NCBI RefSeq assembly: GCF_006658505.1 | Contig: NZ_VFUZ01000029.1 | Span: 1 to 61,854, forward strand | Reading direction: 5' to 3' | From: Mesorhizobium sp. B2-4-15 | Lineage (GTDB): Bacteria > Pseudomonadota > Alphaproteobacteria > Rhizobiales > Rhizobiaceae | Length of the DNA: 61,854 nt | In this document: piece by piece, positions 1-8,683 of the stretch | Position numbering within the stretch: the stretch's first letter is position 1 | How the letters are laid out: each line of letters starts with the position of its first letter | The notes under the pieces: model-generated | What the model saw: only the letters and a program-made list of their open reading frames with translations | What the model was told of the DNA's origin: nothing | Databases searched by the model: none | Position numbers and translations under genes: made by a program

Positions 1-46
1 CCGTCCAGCCTGCATCTTGAATCACAAAACGGAGCCCGTGGGAATC

Positions 47-1423
47 CTACGATTCTCTCAAGCTATGAAACGCTCTAGGATGACGAAGCGCGGGGAGCGG
101 CGTCGCCTGGCGCCCTCGCCCCACCGCCCGCGCCGGCCGGTACAGCACCAGCGCCAGCACCACGAACTTGGTCATGAGCGTCGTCTTCGACGCCAGGCTT
201 TCGGAGGTGTTGAGCAGCAGCAGCCAGCCCAGCATCGGCAGCCATATTCCCGGATGGCAGCGGCGGGCCACCTCGTGCATGAACAGTGCGAAACCGAACA
301 CCATCAACAGAGTGAAGAAGGCACCCTGGTAGAGAACCATGCGGATGATCGGATTCTCGATGCCCTGTTCGAGGCCGCTGATGCGGCGCAGGGTCTCGAC
401 CAGGTCGATATCGGGCCCCACGATCAGGTCGCGCAGTTCCAGATGCTGGAAGAGGTCGAACATTTCGACGCGGGCATTGGCACTGCCTGAGTCCGAAACG
501 AAGCGTTCGAGCAGCGCGTCGAAGAAACCGTACGACGCCGCGAGCGCGATGACGCCCGGGATCAGCGCCGCGAGGATGAAGCCGAGCGCTGCGCCAAGCA
601 GGTTGACGCGCCCCTTGCGCAAGGTGCGCAGGCCCTGAATGAGAATATAGCAACCGCCGAGCGCGATCGTCAGCACCATGGCGGAGCGGCCGCCGAAGGC
701 AACGAGCGCCGCGAATTGCAGGCCGATCAGCCCGAGCCGAAGCGGCATCGACAGCGATTTCGAACCGGAGAGCAGAGTGAGAACATAGATCGAGGTGATC
801 GTGGCATTGGACAGCGGATGTCCCTGCAGGGCCGTCGAGCGCAGATCGTTGACGAACACCTCGCCGTCGAGGCGATAGGGGAAGACCAGCGTCTTGGTCG
901 CGAACTCGAACAGCGCCAGCAGCGCATTCGCCGTCATGATCGCATGCACCGCCGTTTGCAGGCGGGCGAATGTCTTTTCGTCGTTCTCGGCCAGAACCAG
1001 CACCAGCAGCGCCGGCGCCACGAACGTGTCGATCATGCCGGCCATGCCGGGGCGTTGGCGCACGATGACGACGACAAGCAGCACGATCGAGATGACCGCC
1101 AGCAGCGCGCTGGCCGGCCGCCTGTCGGCGACGGTCACCACGTAACCGATCGGGTTGCCGAACGTGCAGGCGCGCCAGGCAAACATCAGCACGAGCAGAT
1201 AGGTGGAGGGATGGATCTTGGTGGCCGGATTGCCGGTCAGGCCGTCATAATTGTAACCCACCAGCCACAGCATGCCGCCCGAAATGCCGAACAGCAACGC
1301 CACCGCCGCGACCAGGCCGTAGCCGGTCACCCAGTCGAGGGAATTGCCGGCGCCGGCCGGAACCGGAACGGCCCAGCCGGCTGCCGGGGCGGCGGCCCGG
1401 ACGGCAGGCCGGATGGCGGACAT
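47..1423 (-). CDS. VpsF/O-antigen-ligase-like polysaccharide membrane protein
   Basis: A 458-residue hydrophobic protein with roughly ten predicted membrane helices spread over its whole length and a basic C-terminal tail. Its pattern (many helices, one larger extracytoplasmic segment around residues 300-340) is that of the VpsF and Wzy/WaaL group, which polymerise or ligate surface polysaccharide in the inner membrane. An early KIHPSTY stretch near residue 70 resembles VpsF proteins. The start codon lies one base after the stop of the upstream chain-length gene, so the two are translationally coupled and probably act on the same polymer. Whether it polymerises or ligates cannot be told from sequence. 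Confidence 0.75.
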   Translation of the reverse strand: MSAIRPAVRAAAPAAGWAVPVPAGAGNSLDWVTGYGLVAAVALLFGISGGMLWLVGYNYDGLTGNPATKIHPSTYLLVLMFAWRACTFGNPIGYVVTVADRRPASALLAVISIVLLVVVIVRQRPGMAGMIDTFVAPALLVLVLAENDEKTFARLQTAVHAIMTANALLALFEFATKTLVFPYRLDGEVFVNDLRSTALQGHPLSNATITSIYVLTLLSGSKSLSMPLRLGLIGLQFAALVAFGGRSAMVLTIALGGCYILIQGLRTLRKGRVNLLGAALGFILAALIPGVIALAASYGFFDALLERFVSDSGSANARVEMFDLFQHLELRDLIVGPDIDLVETLRRISGLEQGIENPIIRMVLYQGAFFTLLMVFGFALFMHEVARRCHPGIWLPMLGWLLLLNTSESLASKTTLMTKFVVLALVLYRPARAVGRGRQATPLPALRHPRAFHSLRES

Positions 1424-1424
1424 G

Positions 1425-3590
1425 TCAGGCCGCCTCGTCGACCAGCATGGCGCCGGTCGGCAACCGCCCCATGACTGAAATGGCTTGCAAGGCGGCCGTC
1501 ACGTCGCGCATTGGCGTCGAGTTCAGCGTGGCGACGAGCACGATCTCGTCGACCATGGCGACCAGCGGCGAGGCGTTGAGATTGTCGGCCAGCGCGCCGC
1601 CGTCGACGACGACGAGTTCGAAGCTGCGGCCGGCCTGGGCCAGCATATGCTGCGTGAAATAGACACTCTGTGCCTCCGAGACACCCGCTTTCGGCCGGCC
1701 GCCGCCCAGAACCGCGACATTGCTGCCGGGCGTATGCTGGCTCAGCGCCTCGAAGGCATATTCGCCGCGCAGCACGTCGAGCAGGCCGGGTTGCGGCTCC
1801 TTCTTGCCGCTGCCGGCACTGGTGTCGATGAACAGGACACGACTGCCCCTGGCGGCCGCGGCATTGGCGAGCAGGCGCGCCACCCGGCCCCGTTGCGCGG
1901 CGTCCTGCGGCGGCGATGTCACCAGTATGGACGGCACCAGAGGCCAATCCGGCGGCCGCCGGCTGGCGGAGAACAGGCGCCTCAGCGCCAGCCCGGCGAC
2001 GGCGTCCATCTTCTGTCCGGCCGGCATGGCGCTGCCGAAAGGCCACCAGCGGCGGCGCCCCGTTTTCGCCGGCAGCACGCCCAGCACCGGCGCCTCGATG
2101 GCCGATTCCATCTGCGCGCGGGAAAGCACGGTCGGCGAGGAATATTCCGCGATCAGCGCCATGCCGGTGCCCAACCCCAGCCCGCCGAAGAGCGCGCCGA
2201 TGAGCAGCAGCGGCAGCGGCGGCCAGCTCTTCTTCAGGGCAGGCATGGCGTCGGAGATGATGCGCGCATTGGTGCTGTCGACATTGATCTGCTCGCGCGT
2301 CTCCTGCGCCCGCTGAAGGTAGGTGGCGTAGACGGAGCGCACCGCCTCGAGGTCGCGCTGCAGTTCGCGCAGCCTGACCGAGGCCTGGTCGGTGTCGAGC
2401 GACTTGCTCTTCATGCCGGCGACCTTGGCTTCCAGCGCCTGCTGATTGGCCAGTGCCCGCTCATAGTCGGTTTCGGCGGCGGCGGCGATGCGGGCGAGTT
2501 CACGCGCGATGAGCGCGCGCGTGTCGCGCAGCTGCTGCTGGGCCGCGATCATCGAGGGGTGGCGTGGCCCGAGTTCCGTGCCAAGCTGCGAGACCTGGTC
2601 GACAAGCGTCGCCTCCTGCGCCCGCAGACTCGAAATCACCGAGGAGCGCATGGCTTCCGAGGTCGCGTCCGGCGCGCCGCCGGACCGGCGCAGCTGGTCG
2701 ACCTGCGCCTTCAGCGCGGCGGTGCGGCTCTGCGCGGCCGAGAGCTGCGTGTTGATCTCGGTCAGCTCCTGGTCGCTGACCAGATTGCCCGCCGCCATCA
2801 CCATGTTGTTGGCGGATTTATAGGCCTCGACGGCGTTCTCGGCCTGCTGGACGCGCCTGCGCTGCTCGTCGAGCCGCGCGGTGATTGATTTGGAAGCCTC
2901 CGTGGCGGCCTGCGCGCGGGCGCTGGCCTGGTCCGCCAGATAGGCCTGCGCGATCGCATTGGCGAGCTTCGCGGCCTTGTCGGGGCTCTTGGCGGTGATG
3001 ATCACATCGATAACCAGCACCTTGTCGGCCCGCTTCACCGCCAGTCGCCGGCGCAGCGCATCGAGCGTGTTCGCCGTCTTGTCGGTTTCGGCCGACCCCG
3101 AGCCCAGCAAGTGGCTCAACAACCCGCCCTGCCCGTTGAACTCCGGATCCTCGGTCAGGTTGGTGGCCTGAATGGCCCTCAGCAGCACGCCGGTCGACTG
3201 GACGACGGCGACCTGGCTTTCCACTATGGTAATACCGCCATCGGGCGGAACGCGGCTCGGATTGACGTCGTTGGTGACCACCTGCAGGTCTTGCGGGTCG
3301 ATGATGATTTCCGCCACCGAGCTGTAGAGCGCCGGCGTGAACAGCCCGTAGAACAGCGCCACAAGGGTCAGCAGCGCGGCGGTGGCGAAGATCAGGAAAC
3401 GGCGGCGCACCAATATGCGCTTCAGATCACCCAGCTCGACGGTCGAGGACGCATGGGACGGCGCCGGCACGGGCTCCGGAGCAGGTTGCATCACCTCCGG
3501 AGCGTGTTGTTGCGGCAACGAGAGCAGGGATGATTGCAAAGGTCGCTCCGACAACACTCCATAGCCCGCAAGTTTAAATTGCGGCTTCAC
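1425..3590 (-). CDS. Wzz/GumC-type exopolysaccharide chain-length protein with degenerate kinase-like domain
   Basis: A 721-residue inner-membrane protein of the ExoP/GumC type. A first membrane helix lies near residues 62-82, followed by a long periplasmic region with coiled-coil character (about 200-430). A second helix near 450-475 is preceded by a proline-rich stretch (SWPPLPL). The cytoplasmic C-terminal part (about 545-721) has the fold pattern of a bacterial tyrosine kinase, with a Walker A'-like strand (VLFIDTS) and a Walker B-like strand (VVVDGG). The P-loop position reads TSPPQDAAQRGR, with no GK[ST], and there is no tyrosine-rich tail. It probably sets chain length or export without autokinase activity. 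It is the first gene of a minus-strand pair. Confidence 0.85.
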   Translation of the reverse strand: MKPQFKLAGYGVLSERPLQSSLLSLPQQHAPEVMQPAPEPVPAPSHASSTVELGDLKRILVRRRFLIFATAALLTLVALFYGLFTPALYSSVAEIIIDPQDLQVVTNDVNPSRVPPDGGITIVESQVAVVQSTGVLLRAIQATNLTEDPEFNGQGGLLSHLLGSGSAETDKTANTLDALRRRLAVKRADKVLVIDVIITAKSPDKAAKLANAIAQAYLADQASARAQAATEASKSITARLDEQRRRVQQAENAVEAYKSANNMVMAAGNLVSDQELTEINTQLSAAQSRTAALKAQVDQLRRSGGAPDATSEAMRSSVISSLRAQEATLVDQVSQLGTELGPRHPSMIAAQQQLRDTRALIARELARIAAAAETDYERALANQQALEAKVAGMKSKSLDTDQASVRLRELQRDLEAVRSVYATYLQRAQETREQINVDSTNARIISDAMPALKKSWPPLPLLLIGALFGGLGLGTGMALIAEYSSPTVLSRAQMESAIEAPVLGVLPAKTGRRRWWPFGSAMPAGQKMDAVAGLALRRLFSASRRPPDWPLVPSILVTSPPQDAAQRGRVARLLANAAAARGSRVLFIDTSAGSGKKEPQPGLLDVLRGEYAFEALSQHTPGSNVAVLGGGRPKAGVSEAQSVYFTQHMLAQAGRSFELVVVDGGALADNLNASPLVAMVDEIVLVATLNSTPMRDVTAALQAISVMGRLPTGAMLVDEAA

Positions 3591-3648
3591 CTAGCTATTC
3601 CTCCAACCATTAAAACACTGTTAATTATGTTGGGAGCTCTTCTGATTT

Positions 3649-3665
3649 TTGGCACGGAGCTTGCG
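3649..3665 (+). promoter_or_regulatory. Sigma-54 (RpoN) -24/-12 promoter
   Basis: The sequence TTGGCACGGAGCTTGCG matches the RpoN consensus: GG at 3651-3652 and GC at 3663-3664 are exactly ten bases apart. It points toward the GINT1-like gene at 3822 and lies in the divergent gap from the Wzz-type gene. No enhancer-binding protein gene is seen nearby. Confidence 0.75.
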
Positions 3666-3720
3666 TAATACAGGCACGGGCGGGCTGATACGGGCGCGGG
3701 CGAGCAGGAGACGGATTGAA

Positions 3721-3831
3721 ATGGGTCAGCACTTCACTCCGGCCCATCCGTCCGGCCCCCTCCCATGTCCGGAATTCGAACACCAGCCGGATACCGGACA
3801 CTGGAATGCTAGGGGTGCGACATGCGGGTGA
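3721..3831 (+). CDS. Possible 36-codon leader ORF overlapping the next gene
   Basis: An ATG at 3721 follows a good ribosome site (AGGAGA, nine bases before) and opens a 36-codon frame. It ends at a TGA overlapping the start of the GINT1-like gene (ATGCGGGTGA). The peptide is rich in Pro, Gly and His and resembles nothing I recognise. Its position between the sigma-54 promoter and the structural gene suggests a leader that couples translation. The downstream gene has no comparably good ribosome site of its own. It could also be chance. Confidence 0.35.
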   Translation: MGQHFTPAHPSGPLPCPEFEHQPDTGHWNARGATCG

Positions 3832-5333
3832 GCCTGCGCCTGGACAGCGAGTGCGTGCGTGCCTTTCACCTTATGCTGCTGCAGCGCCTCGCCGCGCTGG
3901 CGGATGTCGAGGTTCGCGTCGACGCCAGGCCGGCCGGGGGCGGCATTCCAGGCAGCGCCGCGGCGCTGTTCCAACTTGAAACGGCCATCCATGGCCTGCC
4001 CGCGGACGGGCCGGCCAAGCGCTTGCCGCTGTCGGCGCTGGCGCCCCACCGCACACAGGCGCCCGCTCCAGCGGATCTCGTGCTCGACCTCTGCGGCGAC
4101 GCGCATGTGGATGGAACGCGCGTCTGGCGCGTGACCTATGACGGCGCCGCCGGCGAAGCGGCTTTGCTGGCGTCGATCCTCGACGGCCGCACGCCGGTCG
4201 CACGCATCGAGGAGAACGGCATAGTGGTGGCCGAAGGACGCCTTGGCACCGAATATGGCGGCGTTGCGCTTGCCTCCTTCCAGGACATGCTGGCGCGCAC
4301 GGCAAGCCTGATCCTGGCGGCAATGACGGGCGCGGCGCGGGCCGCCCTGCCCGTCCTGCCCGAGCCGGCGCAGGCGGATGCTCTTCCGCAGCTTCCCTCC
4401 ACCGCCAAGCTCGGCGTCAGGGCAGGCAAGGCGCTGGCGCGGCGGATCGTCCAGAAGATCTACCACCTCTGCTACAACGCCCCCCACTGGAAGGTGGGCT
4501 GGCGCCAGACCGATGGTCGCGACCTGTTCGACCTGCGCACGCATCCTGCGTCGGGCTGGCGGGTGCTGCCCGACGACGGCAGCCGCTTCTACGCCGATCC
4601 GTTCCCGATCCTCTACCAGGGACAGGTAACCCTGTTCGTCGAGGACTATATCCATCGGCTGGGCAAGGCCATCATCTCCGCCGTGGCGTTCGGTCCGACA
4701 GGCCCGATCGGACGTCCCGAGCCGGTGCTCGACCTGCCCTACCATCTCTCCTACCCCTTCGTCTTCGAGCGCGACGGCGAAGTCTGGATGGTGCCGGAAA
4801 GCTGCGCCAACCGCACGGTCGATCTCTACCGGGCGACAGCCTTCCCCGGCGGCTGGGTCAAGGAAGCGACGCTCTTGTCCGACATCGTCGCCAGCGACGC
4901 CACCCTGGTCGAGCATGGCGGGCGCTGGTGGCTGTTCGCCACCGTACGCGACGGTGGCGGCGCCTTCTCCGACGCGCTGCACCTGTGGTCGGCGCCGGAC
5001 TTTCGCGGCCCCTGGACGCCGCACCCCAAGAATCCCGTTCTGGTCGACATCGCCTCGGCGCGCCCGGCTGGCCGCATGGTGGAACGCAACGGCCAGTTGC
5101 TGCGCCCCGTGCAGGACTGTCGCAGGAGCTATGGCGCGGCCCTCGGCATCGCACGCATTGCTCACCTTGATGTGAACGGCATGGAGCAGGTGGTCGAGAC
5201 GATCTTAACTCCTGGTGCGCTATGGAATGGGCGCAAGCTGCACACGCTCAACGCGGCGGGCGGGCTGGAATTCATCGATGGCTCGGCGATCGCGCCGCGC
5301 TGGAAACAGAAGAGGCGACCGTCATCAACCTGA
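3822..5333 (+). CDS. GINT1-like (glucosamine inositolphosphorylceramide transferase family) protein
   Basis: A 503-residue soluble protein. The C-terminal ~290 residues look like the five-bladed propeller (GH43-like) region of the GINT1 family: WKVGWR near 225, FYADPFP near 263, FVEDY near 278, SYPFVFE near 312, MVPES near 326 and the SDALHLW/RPVQDC segments after 380. In plants this region is part of an enzyme that decorates sphingolipids; in bacteria it usually sits in glycan clusters. The first ~150 residues are not recognised; a formyltransferase-like fold is possible but no catalytic motif is clear. It is driven from a sigma-54 promoter and followed by an FAD oxidoreductase. Product and substrate are unknown. 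Confidence 0.6.
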   Translation: MRVSLRLDSECVRAFHLMLLQRLAALADVEVRVDARPAGGGIPGSAAALFQLETAIHGLPADGPAKRLPLSALAPHRTQAPAPADLVLDLCGDAHVDGTRVWRVTYDGAAGEAALLASILDGRTPVARIEENGIVVAEGRLGTEYGGVALASFQDMLARTASLILAAMTGAARAALPVLPEPAQADALPQLPSTAKLGVRAGKALARRIVQKIYHLCYNAPHWKVGWRQTDGRDLFDLRTHPASGWRVLPDDGSRFYADPFPILYQGQVTLFVEDYIHRLGKAIISAVAFGPTGPIGRPEPVLDLPYHLSYPFVFERDGEVWMVPESCANRTVDLYRATAFPGGWVKEATLLSDIVASDATLVEHGGRWWLFATVRDGGGAFSDALHLWSAPDFRGPWTPHPKNPVLVDIASARPAGRMVERNGQLLRPVQDCRRSYGAALGIARIAHLDVNGMEQVVETILTPGALWNGRKLHTLNAAGGLEFIDGSAIAPRWKQKRRPSST

Positions 5334-5423
5334 ACATTGGTTAAACCAGCCACCCGCGCCGGTTGCTTGAGGTTGATAAGGGTCCGGAAGATATTTTCCA
5401 CTACGGATTGTGGAGAGGGGAAG

Positions 5424-6629
5424 ATGACCAGCATAAAGGGCGGCGACATGACCGCCGAGGCTGTCCCGACCGAAGTCGACGTGGCGATTGTCGGTGCCGG
5501 ATTGGCCGGCACGACCTTGGCAACGGTGTTGGGAAACGCCGGCCGCAAGGTCGCGCTGGTCGATCCGCATCGGACCCATCCCGACGAGTTCCGGGCCGAG
5601 AAGCTTGGCACGGACCAGACGCACCTGTTCGAGAAGCTGGGCCTCGACTCGATCGTGCTGCCTCTGATGACGTCAATGGACGACATCCATGTCTTTCGCC
5701 TTGGCCAGCTGTTCGCACGCGAGCGGCGCGTGGAATATGGTTTTTCCTATGGCGCGCTGATCAACGGCCTGCGCGCCGCCTTGCCGCCCCAGGTACCGGT
5801 CACCGTGGGCAAGGTCGCCGAGATCATGACCGGACCGGACAAGCAGCGGCTTGTCCTCAACACCGGCGCCGTCATCGAGGCGCGGCTCGTGGTGGTGGCC
5901 ACCGGCCACAGCGAAGCCGTGCGGCGCGCCATTGGCGTCCGCCGCATCGAGGAGTCAAAGGGCCATTCGCTTTCGATCGGATTCGATCTTGCCACCCCGC
6001 CGGACGAATGCGCCTATCAGGCAGTCACCTGTTTCGCCAGGCGACCGGAGGACCGCATCGCTTATCTCAGCGTGTTTCCCATCAATGGCGTCATGCGTGG
6101 GAACATGTTTGGGTACCGGGAGGCGGGCGAGCCGTGGACCAAGGCGTTCCGCAAGGATCCGCAGAAAATGCTTTGCGAAATGATGCCGGAGATCGCGGCT
6201 CAGTGCGGAAACTTCAAGATCAGCGGGCCTGTCGAGATCAGGCCGATCGATCTGACGAGGACGGAAGGGCATCGGCGTGACGGGGTTGTGTTTGTCGGCG
6301 ACGCCTTCTGCACGACGGATCCAACGCCGGGCGTCGGCATCGTGCGGGTAATGACCGATGTCGATCAGCTCCACTCTGTTCACATTCCGCGCTGGCTCGA
6401 AACGCCAGGCATGGCGGCTGACAAGATCTGCGCCTTCTATGACGATCCAGTCAAAATAGCCGCCGATGAGGACGGTATGCGTGTCAGCCACTATGCCAGG
6501 GCGATCACCGCGGGCACCGGACTGGAATGGCGTTTCCGCCGACTGCGCAACAACACGGCGCGCCAACTGATGATCATCGGCCGCAAGATGCGTCATTTGG
6601 GACTGCGGCGGGAGCCCGGCATGGCGTGA
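5424..6629 (+). CDS. FAD-dependent monooxygenase/oxidoreductase
   Basis: A 401-residue flavoprotein of the PHBH/halogenase-like superfamily. A Rossmann FAD motif (VAIVGAGLAGTTLA) sits near residue 20, and the second FAD motif (VFVGDAFCTTDPTPGVG) near 290. The ATG at 5424 is preferred because GAGAGGGG precedes it; an ATG at 5448 is the alternative. No halogenase WxWxIP motif was noticed. It follows the GINT1-like gene by about 90 bases on the same strand and may be in the same transcript. It is also the enzyme gene closest to the first short peptide gene at 6830-6919. The substrate is unknown. Confidence 0.75.
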   Translation: MTSIKGGDMTAEAVPTEVDVAIVGAGLAGTTLATVLGNAGRKVALVDPHRTHPDEFRAEKLGTDQTHLFEKLGLDSIVLPLMTSMDDIHVFRLGQLFARERRVEYGFSYGALINGLRAALPPQVPVTVGKVAEIMTGPDKQRLVLNTGAVIEARLVVVATGHSEAVRRAIGVRRIEESKGHSLSIGFDLATPPDECAYQAVTCFARRPEDRIAYLSVFPINGVMRGNMFGYREAGEPWTKAFRKDPQKMLCEMMPEIAAQCGNFKISGPVEIRPIDLTRTEGHRRDGVVFVGDAFCTTDPTPGVGIVRVMTDVDQLHSVHIPRWLETPGMAADKICAFYDDPVKIAADEDGMRVSHYARAITAGTGLEWRFRRLRNNTARQLMIIGRKMRHLGLRREPGMA

Positions 6630-6761
6630 GGGGTCTCCCACCTTTTCCCGCAATCGAAAGCAGAGGCGTCTTTCCTTTCTCCTTTCCCCGCGGAGAAGGG
6701 AAGCGCCAGCCTTTTGAGGGCCAGTTCCCTCACCCACGCAATTACCTGCCTGCGAAAGCAA

Positions 6762-6787
6762 AAGGCGCGATCAACCGACCGCGCCTT
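6762..6787. terminator. Hairpin after the oxidoreductase gene
   Basis: An 8-bp perfect stem (AAGGCGCG / CGCGCCTT) with a ten-base loop. A short T-run follows only on the minus strand (TTTTGC), so it may end the minus-strand peptide transcript from 6830 better than the plus-strand genes. Confidence 0.4.
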
Positions 6788-6829
6788 GGAGTTTCGCTTC
6801 GCCAGGCGAAAGCGTTATGCCTGATCCGC

Positions 6830-6919
6830 TCAGGCCGGCGAATTCGAAGAACTGGGTGCAGCCGTGACGGCCGACAACCGCTCACGCTTCCGCCAGCTTG
6901 GCTTCTCGTATTTCTTCAT
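6830..6919 (-). CDS. Short RiPP-like precursor peptide 1 (29 aa, cysteine-free tail)
   Basis: A 29-codon gene on the minus strand, too short for routine gene calls. It begins MKKYEKPSW and continues RKRERLSAVTAA, the same leader as in three other peptides in the next 5 kb. The tail after the VTA motif is Pro/Ser-rich and has no cysteine. A GGAGGG ribosome site lies ten bases before the ATG, and a TTGACA box begins 61 nt upstream. It diverges from peptide 2. The Y-x-x-P spacing resembles the leader motif bound by lasso-peptide RRE domains, but no maturation enzyme is seen. The call rests on conservation among the four copies. Confidence 0.65.
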   Translation of the reverse strand: MKKYEKPSWRKRERLSAVTAAPSSSNSPA

Positions 6920-6951
6920 CGGATAGTGCCCTCCGCGTTGGATACATCGCC

Positions 6952-6980
6952 AAAAGAACCGCTTCACCGTGCGGTGTCAA
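6952..6980 (-). promoter_or_regulatory. Putative promoter of peptide gene 1
   Basis: TTGACA at 6980-6975 (minus strand) lies 61 nt before the ATG, close to the 59-nt spacing of the other three peptide genes. The -10 slot after a 17-nt spacer is a poor match (TCTTTT). Confidence 0.5.
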
Positions 6981-7165
6981 TTGTGCCAGGACACGCTGTC
7001 ACAACATGGTGGTGACAGCCGGGAGATCACCCGTCGCGGCGCAATATCAACGGCGATGTGGCTCCGACTTCCGGCCGCGCCCCGGGCCAGGCGCGCGCCG
7101 CCATCGCACTATTGCGAATCGGCCACACTGCCGGCTTTTCGGTCGAGCCGTTTCAGCGTCTTGCG

Positions 7166-7194
7166 TTGACAATCCCCGGTGGCGCGAGCAGGCT
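7166..7194 (+). promoter_or_regulatory. Putative promoter of peptide gene 2
   Basis: TTGACA at 7166-7171 begins exactly 59 nt before the GTG start of peptide 2. The -10 slot after 17 nt (CAGGCT) is weak, as is common in alphaproteobacteria. Confidence 0.55.
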
Positions 7195-7224
7195 TGCGTC
7201 TAGAGGGAAGACTGGGGACTGCAC

Positions 7225-7317
7225 GTGAAGAAGGCCTATCAGAAGCCGGTGTTGCTGAAGCGCGAGAGGCTTTCGGCCGTTACCGCCGCTTGCACACCAT
7301 CGACCTGCCCTGTTTGA
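7225..7317 (+). CDS. Short RiPP-like precursor peptide 2 (30 aa, two cysteines)
   Basis: A 30-codon gene with a GTG start preceded by GGGGAC. The first 21 residues follow the shared leader pattern (KKxYxKPxLxKRxxLS, then AVTA). The tail carries cysteines at positions 23 and 28 separated by four residues and ends in Pro-Val. An ideal terminator follows 31 bases after the stop, so it is its own transcription unit. Cysteine spacing in the tail suggests a disulfide or thioether ring, but this is inference. A toxin, signal or bacteriocin role cannot be told apart. Confidence 0.7.
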   Translation: MKKAYQKPVLLKRERLSAVTAACTPSTCPV

Positions 7318-7347
7318 AACAGGCCACAAGGTCAAGAACCTCCATCG

Positions 7348-7375
7348 CCCGCTGGCTTCGGCCAGCGGGTTTTTT
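7348..7375 (+). terminator. Rho-independent terminator after peptide 2
   Basis: A nine-base perfect stem (CCCGCTGGC / GCCAGCGGG) around a TTCG tetraloop, followed directly by six T's. It is strong and unambiguous and ends the peptide-2 transcript before the dehydrogenase gene. Confidence 0.9.
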
Positions 7376-7495
7376 CATGCGCGGTTGCCAGATTATGCGC
7401 CCGGCCTCAAATCGATTTTTGGCGGTAAATCGGCTCATCGGCGGTATTCTCTCTTCCGTGAAGGCGTGCCTGAATAGCGCCGGGAGGAACCTGCC

Positions 7496-8527
7496 ATGCC
7501 AAACAACGCCTTGCCGCTGGTGATCAGCGCGCCCGAACCACGCACGCTCGAGCTGATCTTCACGCCGCCGCAGCTGGCGCGGCTCAAGGCGCACTACCGC
7601 GTCATCGAGACCACGGCCGACGGCGTCGCCAGACTGCCGGCCGACGTGCTGGCGCAGGCCCGTTACATCATCGGCCAGCCGCCGATCTCGCTGGAGACGC
7701 TGGGGGAGATGCAGGCGCTGCGCTGTGTCTTCAATGTCGAGACCAATCTCATCAACAACATGCCCTACGAGACGCTCTTCGCGCGCGGCATCCATGTCGT
7801 CACGACAGGCCTGGTCTTCGCCGAGCCGGTGGCCGAGCTTGGCCTGGCCATGGCGCTCAACCTCGCCCGCGACATCGTCGACGCCGATCTCGCCTTTCGC
7901 CAGGGCAAGGAATTGTGGGGCGGCGACGGCAACCGGACCGCGCGGCTGCTCTCGGGCGCCGATGTCGGCATTATCGGCTTCGGCGATCTCGGCCGCGCCC
8001 TGAACCGGCTGCTGTCGGGTTTCCGCACCCGCACAAAGGTCTTTGATCCCTGGCTGCCGCCATCGATCCTGATCGACAACGGTGTCGAGCCGGCATCGCT
8101 GATGGACGTGCTCTCATCAAGTGACTTCGTCTTCGTCGTCGCCTCGGTGACCTCCGAGAACCAGGGCTTTCTCGGCGCCGATGCCTTTGCCAGCATGCGC
8201 AAGGGCGCCGCCTTCATCCTGCTCAGCCGCGCCGGCGTCGTTGACTTCCCCGCCCTGATGGCGGCGGTGAAGAGCGGCCACATCGTTGCCGCCAGCGACG
8301 TCTTCCCGGAAGAGCCGCTGGCGGGCGACCATCCGGTGCGCACGATTGCGGGCTTCCTGCGCTCCGCCCACCGCGCCGGCGCGCTCGACATCGCCTTCAA
8401 GCGCATGGGCGACATGGTGCTGGAGGATATGGACCTGATCGACCGCGGCCTGCCGCCCCTGCGCTCCAAGCGGGCGGAGCGTGAGACGGTGTCGAGGATG
8501 CGCTCCAAGCCGTCGGACAGGAATTGA
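7496..8527 (+). CDS. D-2-hydroxyacid dehydrogenase family protein
   Basis: A 343-residue protein of the D-isomer-specific 2-hydroxyacid dehydrogenase family. The NAD-binding Rossmann motif VGIIGFGDLG is near residue 160. The catalytic arginine lies in LSRAGVVD (about 246), an acid in PEEPL (about 270) and the histidine in SAHRAG (about 288). A GGGAGGAA ribosome site precedes the ATG. The final 40 residues are basic and extend past the usual end of the fold. It lies between peptide genes 2 and 3, each with its own TTGACA box, so it is probably a separate unit. The substrate is unknown; a link to peptide modification is only possible. Confidence 0.85.
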   Translation: MPNNALPLVISAPEPRTLELIFTPPQLARLKAHYRVIETTADGVARLPADVLAQARYIIGQPPISLETLGEMQALRCVFNVETNLINNMPYETLFARGIHVVTTGLVFAEPVAELGLAMALNLARDIVDADLAFRQGKELWGGDGNRTARLLSGADVGIIGFGDLGRALNRLLSGFRTRTKVFDPWLPPSILIDNGVEPASLMDVLSSSDFVFVVASVTSENQGFLGADAFASMRKGAAFILLSRAGVVDFPALMAAVKSGHIVAASDVFPEEPLAGDHPVRTIAGFLRSAHRAGALDIAFKRMGDMVLEDMDLIDRGLPPLRSKRAERETVSRMRSKPSDRN

Positions 8528-8624
8528 GGGGCAGCCTCACGCAGCCGCTGCGCCGGTTGTGGTGATTTTGGCATCTGCGGAAGCTAAAACAGCAAAGACT
8601 GCGAACGCCAGAGATTGAAACGCT

Positions 8625-8653
8625 TTGACATAAGCCTGTTCTTCGGGTCAGGT
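8625..8653 (+). promoter_or_regulatory. Putative promoter of peptide gene 3
   Basis: TTGACA at 8625-8630 begins exactly 59 nt before the ATG of peptide 3. The -10 slot after 17 nt reads TCAGGT. Confidence 0.55.
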
Positions 8654-8683
8654 CCGCTGGTGAACTTGGGCAAGGGGAATAAA

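Noticed and set aside
3726..5165. A 479-codon minus-strand frame opposite the GINT1-like gene
   Set aside because: No ribosome site or motif, and it would cover the sigma-54-driven gene.
5424..6629. Flavin-dependent halogenase
   Set aside because: The FAD motifs fit, but the WxWxIP signature was not found.
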